A program made the translations under genes and the position numbers. From Corinectria fuckeliana (lineage: Eukaryota > Ascomycota > Sordariomycetes > Hypocreales > Nectriaceae), in NCBI GenBank assembly GCA_019137255.1, contig WPDH01000172.1:62001-126000 (forward strand): 64,000 nt of DNA, given 5' to 3'. Below, piece by piece: positions 58,300-64,000 of this stretch. Below the pieces are notes generated by a model, which was not told the DNA's origin, ran no database searches, and saw nothing but the letters and a program-made list of their open reading frames with translations. Every line of letters begins with the position of its first letter. The first letter of the stretch is position 1.

Positions 58300-59185
58300 T
58301 CAAGAAGATCCACGATTAATGATTAGACCATGCAACTCTCCAAACCCAATTGCAGATCGCCGCAGCCCTAATTCACGTTGTTTAATCCCTTCTGACAAGC
58401 TCATCCACATGTCCTCCCAGCACAAACTCAACATGGCAGTGTGCCTCCCGGGCCCCCATTCCCTTCCATCCCACCCTACCCTCGGTAACCCTTCCCTCTC
58501 CAATCCGGCCCCCTCGCTCCCCGTCTTCCCCATCGGCAGCACCTGCTGCCACCCGATCAGCCCCTCCCACCGAAACCCCAGCCTCTTCGCCGCCTTCACG
58601 CTCGCCTCGTTGCTCGCGTTCGCCTGCCACTGCACCCTCCTCAGCCCCAACCCTCCCTCCGCGACGCCGTCCAAGCAGAAATGCAACAGCAGGGCGTTGG
58701 CGTGCGTACCCACAAACGTCCGCTGGAACCTGCCAACCAGCAGCTGCCCCAGGTCAGTGGTAGCACGCTCGGGCTGGCTGGCCAAGCCGCAGAGGCCCGC
58801 GAAGGTGCCGTCGGCGACTTCGGTAGTGGTCGTCTCGCCGGTGACTGCATCCTTGCGGGTGACGGGGCCGGCCTTCAGGAGGATGGCTAGGAGGAGCTCG
58901 CTGGTGTTGTTGCGGGAGTTGTCGTTGTACCAGGATATGTATTCGGCGGCGTCAGCGAAGGGGCCGTAGGTGAGCCAGTCGTAGACGTGCGGGTTGCGGT
59001 TTGCGTCTTGGACGTAGGCCTCGGCCCATTCTTCAAGGTTGTCCTGAGGTGGGTGTGAGCTGTGCTAGCTTCCTGACCGGGGTGTATGGGTTAATCTAGC
59101 TGGAGCGTACCTCCAGCGGGACCAGCCTAAGTCGATCATCCTGTAGGCGCGAGAGGTTGATGGGTAGGTTGAAATTCGAGGTCAT
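58300..59185 (-). CDS. GNAT acetyltransferase, RimJ/RimL-type
   Basis: Exons 59185-59111 and 59043-58300; 67-nt intron (GTACGC...CCTCAG); 272 aa. The start 'INLSRLQDDRLRLVPLE' is followed across the intron by 'DNLEEWAEAYVQDANRNPHV', the usual opening of fungal RimL-like acetyltransferases. The core has 'GTFAGLCGLASQ', 'QRTFVGTHANALLLHFCLD' and the motif-B sequence 'NEASVKAAKRLGFRWEGLI'. These enzymes acetylate amino groups of small molecules or protein N-termini; the substrate is unknown. The last ~30 residues are poorly family-like but remain in frame. Confidence 0.88.
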
Positions 59186-59454
59186 GATTTGGGACAGCAT
59201 GTAGTGGCAGATAACACCATGGAATGGCTTGGCGGAAATCAACATATATGTACCTATACAGCAAACTTCGACAAGTACGATGGACTGCCCCGCCAAAAAT
59301 GTACTTGTCGGGGGTATTCCATTTGGGAAGTTACTGCTACTATGTAGACTAGACGTAGACTACGAAGTAGACTTAAGTAGATAGATACCTAGGTTCACGA
59401 TCCTTCGCGGTATGAGCCCCACATCACCCGGGCGCAGGGTTATTGATACTTCCG

Positions 59455-60740
59455 TCACCGCAAAAATCGAGTGAGGCTTTGCTGTTCCTTGTCGTGAGTG
59501 ATTTTCACATCGCCATTGCCGTCGAGAAACAGGCACTTGAGCATCGCGGAGTGAGCCTGTTAAAATGTTAGCCGACTCTAGGTCCTCAAGCCTTGTTTAA
59601 CGGACCAACTAACTCGGCTGTGGGCCTGGCCCCATTTCTACGTAAAAGAGCTCTAGAAGCTCCAAGTGATCCATGAGATATGCGCCCACAAGCTCAGCTC
59701 CGCATTCGTCCACCGTAGTCGACAAGCCGGCAAGCCGGTCAGTCCATGTCTCGCCAGGCTTGTACCAGCGTGCAACAGGCTCTCAGAAAGCTGATAGGTA
59801 AGTTTTCGAGATCGAAGTTGTACTGAATTGCCTAGCTTTCGGCAGCCATTCGGTTAGCGATGACTACGTTCTTGAAACCAACCTCCTGCCGAATGTCGTT
59901 ATAGTATTGAGTAATTGGCCTGATACCGTTAGCAAGGTCGACAAGGCGGGTGTTGAACCCACGTTAGGCAGATTGATACCCGGAATTATAATGCTTGAGC
60001 AATATGCAAGAGCTACCTGAGTCTCGAGTGCGCCTCCACTCACTGTGAATGCTCAAGAAGCCTGGCGGTCGAAGAGGTGCTTCTCGAAAGGCCCTATCCC
60101 ACCGTTCTCCGCAGCCGCCCATGGTAGTCAGTCGGCATATAAGCTTCGCCGAGTTTTGGACTAGCTTGGCTAGAAGCCTAGTGTCTTCGTCGTTTGCGGT
60201 AGTCACCAAACCCCCAAGCTCTGATCATATGCCGCGGGGATCGCGATATGGCTCAACGAAGCCGAAGATGTTCTCTACCTTTGGCGCTTTCTCCCGCATC
60301 CACATTCGTTACCATTCGCGATAGGTGTCAGGACTTCCAGTCTGAAAGCTTTTCATATACGCCGTTAGAAAGCCTCTCTGCAAGGCATTGGCGGCGTAGT
60401 CAATCGCCTTGGAGACCTCAGTGCATATTCGTTCTAGATCAATAGAGTAGCCTGAAGAAGCCTCACAAATCCTTTGTTCCCGGGAAGAAGGAAGGCTCGG
60501 ATATTGCCACTATCTTGGTGTTGAGTAGAAGCGAGGAGCACCCCATAGTCGATGCCGTTTGACAGAATCGTAGCCGCGTACGTGAGAAACTTGCGGAGAC
60601 TGCTAATGCTGACACCTGATCTGCTGAAGTCATTCCAGTGTTTCGAGCAGGAGGCATGTAGTTCAAGAATGAAGTCAGCAATTCCGGACGATCCTGGAGA
60701 GACCTGACGCAAAACGACTCTTGCTCTATGCCAAGCAGCC
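59455..60740 (-). pseudogene. Dipeptidyl peptidase III gene, decayed
   Basis: Successive minus-strand pieces follow the order of DPP III: 'LRQVSPGSSGIADFILELH' and 'LRKFLTYAATILSNG' (60.7-60.55 kb), 'VENIFGFVEPYRDPRGI' followed by TGA (60227-60225), 'IIPGINLPN', 'YNDIRQEVGFKNVVIANRM', 'YNFDLENLPIS', 'RWYKPGETWTDRLAGLSTTV', 'DECGAELVGAYLMDHLELL', and 'LDGNGDVKITHDKEQQSLT'. Frames change several times, internal stops are present, and the segment carrying the zinc motif HELLGH is missing between the ANRM and YNFD blocks. DPP III is a zinc metallopeptidase that removes N-terminal dipeptides from short peptides. This copy cannot be active. Confidence 0.85.
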
Positions 60741-61254
60741 CTTGATCAGGTCAGTAATTGAGGCACTGGACACCGTTAGGGCAGACTGTGGGCTTCGTAC
60801 CGGGCCATGTGGCGCGCACATCTCTTTTCCTTCGCCGTAAGTCACTCAAACTGCGTTCCAACGTCCAGTCTGAAGACTTGAACATCGTGGATAGCCATCA
60901 TGAAGTATTGCTGTTTGGTGGACCCCATGTGACCGAGGCTTGGCTGAACCCGAATACTTTGTTGGACAATGGACTCTGTGGAATGGTATGGGATAGATGG
61001 CTTTTCGAGTACCTAATCTTACCGTCTAAGGCGGTAGAACCCCCCCGCACTTCTCCCCTGTAATTCATACTTGTTGATGGATATTTTAGGTATCATGGTT
61101 GGCGGTTGCTCGCTGGCAACGCTTCGGATGCATTCACCCATTCTCAAGTCGGGGTTCGGCTCGGTGTTTGTTCTCTCGCAACCTGGCGCTTACTCACAAT
61201 ATATTGTGAAACTGCTGTAACCAGGAGGCTGTGAATTCAGTGCACAAAGGGGCC
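60741..61254. other. Intergenic region
   Basis: Between the DPP III relic and the transcription-factor gene. The extreme N-terminus of the relic may reach in here, but I cannot trace it. A short plus-strand frame (60758-61063) has no signature. Confidence 0.35.
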
Positions 61255-63089
61255 TCAGCACTCCTTATTACATACTAATAGTGCCCCGACCATCATCATC
61301 AGTGCTCCCATGTCGCTGACCTCAGCGCTCCATTCTTCCCACCCCGTCACGCTACATTCAACCCCAGCAGCTGTCTTATGAAGCTTCCTTAAAGCTCCAT
61401 CATCGTAAACTCCGTAGATAGCGGGGTCCACGTAGCATTGCTGGAAAGCTTTCGTCCATTCCTCGAGGTTCAGTGCATTCCACGATGTCATGGGACTTGG
61501 TAGCGGGACGAGAACGAACCCGCATAGATTAGCATGATAGGCGACAGTGGTTGATATGTCAACCAATATGCTCATGATCTGAAACATGAGTACTGTCCTT
61601 CGTGGAGAGTTAGCTTCTAATGCAAAACATACTCTGTAGGTGGTGATGCTTACCGTCTCCTTGATTCGTTATAGATCCAGTCTTTCCACGCAAGGTTCGG
61701 GTCATCGGGGAGTTCGCAGTCGCAACGCTCACCAACCGTCAAGGCTATGGCACCAGAAACAAGCTTTTTTGGTCGTCAGCAGGAAAGAACATATTGCTAC
61801 GCTGAAAATTAGCATGATGCCGACTTACATTGACTGTTGTGAGTAGTGAAACGTCAAAAACTTCGTGTCCAACCGGGACATCCTGGAGACGCAACAAGCA
61901 ATAGATGAGTAGGGATTGAAAAGCAGCCAGAAGCTCCCATCGGTCAAACTGCGAATACTATTTATTGTTATTATTACTTCTACAACGATAACTGTCCAGG
62001 CTTACCTTTGTCAAGATTCTGTCTTGCTCAAGCCAGATCAGCCTCCATATGGAGTTCTTGTTTGCTTCTGTTCGTGACTTGAACTTGCGGACCAAGTTCA
62101 CGCAATTAATTAGAGCCTGTTTATTGACTGACAGTCAGCAGAAGTTCAATTCGATTAGATCATCCCAGACTGTCATAGCAATCTGCTATCGCAAACACCC
62201 TTCGGAGATGCAACGTCAAAGAGTTACCTGATTGCGCGTATGAGACAAATACACAGAGAACTGACCTGTTGGGGATGGTGCCTTTTCATTTCAGCCCATA
62301 AACATGTCAAAGGACTTATAAACGGCGGGAGAGTGCCTTTTCGCAGCATCATGTAGGGATACGATCGCAACACCTGCGTCACCAACGATGCCAAGAGGGC
62401 TTGGTTTGGCTTCGTGAAAGCACGAGGGTTGAAGAGAGAGGGGCCGGAAACTTGACGGGGCCATGATGCTGAAGAGGTGGTTCCAGCTACGAGAACATCC
62501 GGTAGTTTGTTGAAAGCGGGTGGCAGAGACACGAAGCGCTCGTTTCCAGCGTGCTTCTCACGTCCAAGAATGCCAATCTCGCTGAAACTAGCATACCAAT
62601 TTGAGGGTCCCAGAGGGGACGCTACATTCTGATAGGTCTGGGCGGGTGTGATGAGTCGTAAATTCCCGGCAGGGTTTGATCTTCCGGCGATAACTGTCAT
62701 CGTGGTGCTGCCCTGAATTTCTGGGTCATCCCCTTCTTCAAGGGGTGCATCTAGTGTAGAACTTGAACCACCTTTTCTAGATGCCTGATGCGGTCGGGGT
62801 ACCGCATTATACTCGCACTTGACGTCGCGTGTGGTGCACCGGACGCAAGCCTCCAGACTTGTATCGGCAGGCCAAGTGCAACGGGTTTTCGCACGCACAC
62901 ACGCGACGCAGGATCGCCTTCGAGACGTGTTTGTGTCAGACGATTTGGTCCGACAATAGTAATAGTGTCGCTTTCTTGTGGACTCTAAGGGCGCATCAGT
63001 CGATTCCCGGTTCAGTATCCCACGGGTGCCTCTTTACCTTGGGCAAACGTTCTCTTGCACAGCGGACAGGTGTGGCTTGGCTCGGACAT
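61255..63089 (-). CDS. Transcription factor with C2HC finger plus Zn2Cys6 cluster
   Basis: Six exons: 63089-63038, 62984-62266, 62116-62006, 61948-61829, 61763-61654 and 61597-61255; 484 aa; every junction keeps phase. Residues 8-28 form a C-x2-C-x12-H-x3-C finger interrupted by intron 1. Residues 43-74 are a textbook C-x2-C-x6-C-x10-C-x2-C-x6-C binuclear zinc cluster (first Cys in 'RRRSCVACVRAK'). The middle homology region follows: 'NSIWRLIWLEQDRILTK', 'WELLAAFQSLLIYCLLRLQD', 'NLAWKDWIYNESRRR', 'TVLMFQIMSILVDIS'. Such factors often control neighbouring metabolic genes by binding CGG/CCG repeats; one such repeat lies 128 bp upstream. The 149-nt second intron is the least certain and could hide a micro-exon. 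Confidence 0.87.
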
Positions 63090-63687
63090 ATTGGAAAGTG
63101 ATCGATTTTTTGGAATGGCTTTTGCAAATTCAGGAATGCAGTTCAATGGACGCAGTTGTATGGACGATCGTTTTGTAGTTGGCGGTCCCGAGGTCCGGGC
63201 TAGTTTAAAAGCGATTCACGGAAGTCCGTGAAATCGACCAGCTTAATAATACTAGTAGGGAATGGATCATGTCATCGGCTTACTTGTCACGTGTGTCGCA
63301 CCATGCATAACTAACACTGTCCCTGGGCTTACACCTTGACACCATTCCAAAGCCTTGTAAAGGAGATACGTCACTGTGGACCGAAACTACAATATTTTCT
63401 ATACTTCTTGAATGTTGGCGCTTCTTCCTGGCTACAATCAGCGATACGGTTGAATGTCACGTATTCTTGCTTCGGACCTGGATTTATTAGCTTGCAAAAA
63501 GCCCACACGAAGCAGGAAATCGAGTTATAAAAGTGTTCATATGAGCAGAAGAGGAAGAAGCGAGACAGTAGATGGCTGCTCTCATTTACTAGTTGCTGGC
63601 AGCAGACAAGCGTCGAAACAAAAGTTTACTGCCTCGGGAAGAGGCCATCATCCAGATCCTTCAAGAGTCTGATATGCTACCGCTTCC
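63090..63687. other. Promoter region of the transcription-factor gene
   Basis: Separates the factor's ATG from the 3' end of the dehydrogenase. Holds the inverted repeat listed next. No gene is seen. Confidence 0.5.
63217..63230. promoter_or_regulatory. CACGGA-AG-TCCGTG inverted repeat, possible Zn2Cys6 site
   Basis: Perfect 6-nt arms with a 2-nt spacer, extendable to about 10 nt per arm allowing one extra T (GATT-CACGGA against GATTTCACGGA). It contains CGG-N4-CCG, the half-site layout bound by many binuclear zinc-cluster factors, 128 bp upstream of such a gene. Confidence 0.5.
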
Positions 63688-63948
63688 TTACATTGTTCCA
63701 GTAACGCCGCCGCTGATGGAGATCCACTGGGCAGTGATCCAGCGGCTCTTCTCCGAGACCAGCAAAAGGGCAGCATCAGCCATGTCTTCCACCGATCCGA
63801 GGCGAACCGCCGCTCGTGCCTGGGCAGCGAAAGAAAGCCCAACCGGGTTGGGAGACCCGTCGGTCGATTCCAGATACGGCTTCGACATGTCGGTTGGGAT
63901 CGCCCCCGGCGCAAGCGTGTTGACCGTAATTCCGTGGCTGTGGCCGAG
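63688..63948 (-). CDS. Short-chain dehydrogenase/reductase, 3' exon only
   Basis: The last 86 residues of an SDR. Family marks: 'GITVNTLAPGAIPTDMSKPY' (the N-x-x-x-PG segment after the active-site helix) and the end 'SRWITAQWISISGG'. Upstream in frame the sequence reads as an intron end (branch TTCTAACGAC, acceptor GGACAG at 63951-63949), so the preceding exon, with the cofactor loop and Tyr-x3-Lys, lies beyond the right window edge. NAD(P)-dependent oxidoreductase; substrate unknown. The adjacent transcription-factor gene lies ~600 bp downstream on the same strand. Confidence 0.85.
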   Translation of the reverse strand, partial: LGHSHGITVNTLAPGAIPTDMSKPYLESTDGSPNPVGLSFAAQARAAVRLGSVEDMADAALLLVSEKSRWITAQWISISGGVTGTM

Positions 63949-64000
63949 CTGTCCGTCCCTCGTCGTTAGAAAAGGGAACACAAGCAGAGCAAGCGGGGGA

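Noticed and set aside
59925..59965. GGGTTCAACACCC on the minus strand, tRNA T-arm-like
   Set aside because: It lies between two DPP III blocks, has no other cloverleaf arms, and fits a degraded intron.
1..64000. CRISPR array, operons, rRNA, polyketide or non-ribosomal peptide synthase
   Set aside because: No regular spacer-repeat array, no rRNA-like sequence, and no KS, AT or adenylation motifs were seen; gene structure is eukaryotic with introns.

Overview
This is a window of nuclear DNA from a filamentous ascomycete (Pezizomycotina; a Sordariomycete is my best guess, not provable from here). The evidence is short introns of 45-150 nt with GTAAGT-like donors and CTAAC/CTGAC branch sites, two Clr5-domain proteins, Zn2Cys6 regulators, NACHT-ankyrin and F-box relics, a MULE-type DNA transposon, and MluI cell-cycle boxes in front of a replication gene. 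Exon structures below were built by hand from splice consensus, reading phase and family knowledge. No transcript data were used.

Left part (1-32.5 kb), a housekeeping and regulatory neighbourhood: a 5'-partial SAM-methyltransferase protein (+), a TRM61-type tRNA m1A58 methyltransferase (-), Clr5-domain protein 1 (-), a PRR/NPR-like protein kinase (-), Clr5-domain protein 2 (-), an unusual ankyrin / membrane segment / C2HC zinc-finger protein (-), a dead F-box gene (-), and the DNA primase large subunit PRI2 (+) behind two MCB boxes. Long gene-free stretches (4-6 kb) separate them.

Middle (32.5-46.5 kb): almost gene-free. The one small gene I can support encodes a 92-residue protein with two CxxC pairs. 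The stretch holds microsatellites and one ambiguous-base gap inside poly-C.

Right part (46.5-64 kb), accessory in character. It opens with an 847-bp internally deleted Mutator-like element with ~105-bp inverted repeats and a dead transposase N-terminus. About 120 bp beyond it lies a tRNA-Asn(GUU) gene with an ordinary 8-nt anticodon-loop intron plus a 55-nt insertion in the D-loop that looks exactly like a spliceosomal intron. Then come a fascin-like beta-trefoil protein (+), an arylamine N-acetyltransferase overlapping it tail to tail, a frameshifted NACHT-ankyrin (NLR) relic, a complete cytochrome P450, two GNAT acetyltransferases, a decayed dipeptidyl peptidase III gene, a C2HC + Zn2Cys6 transcription factor, and the 3' exon of a short-chain dehydrogenase. 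From 48.3 kb on, all genes and relics lie on the minus strand. The NAT/P450/GNAT/GNAT/TF/SDR set resembles a small detoxification or modification neighbourhood, but there is no PKS/NRPS/terpene core enzyme, so co-function is inference.

The strongest candidate for something new is the tRNA-Asn with an mRNA-type intron in its D-loop. Second is the ankyrin/zinc-finger gene, where retention of one intron would swap a zinc-finger tail for a membrane-proximal end.
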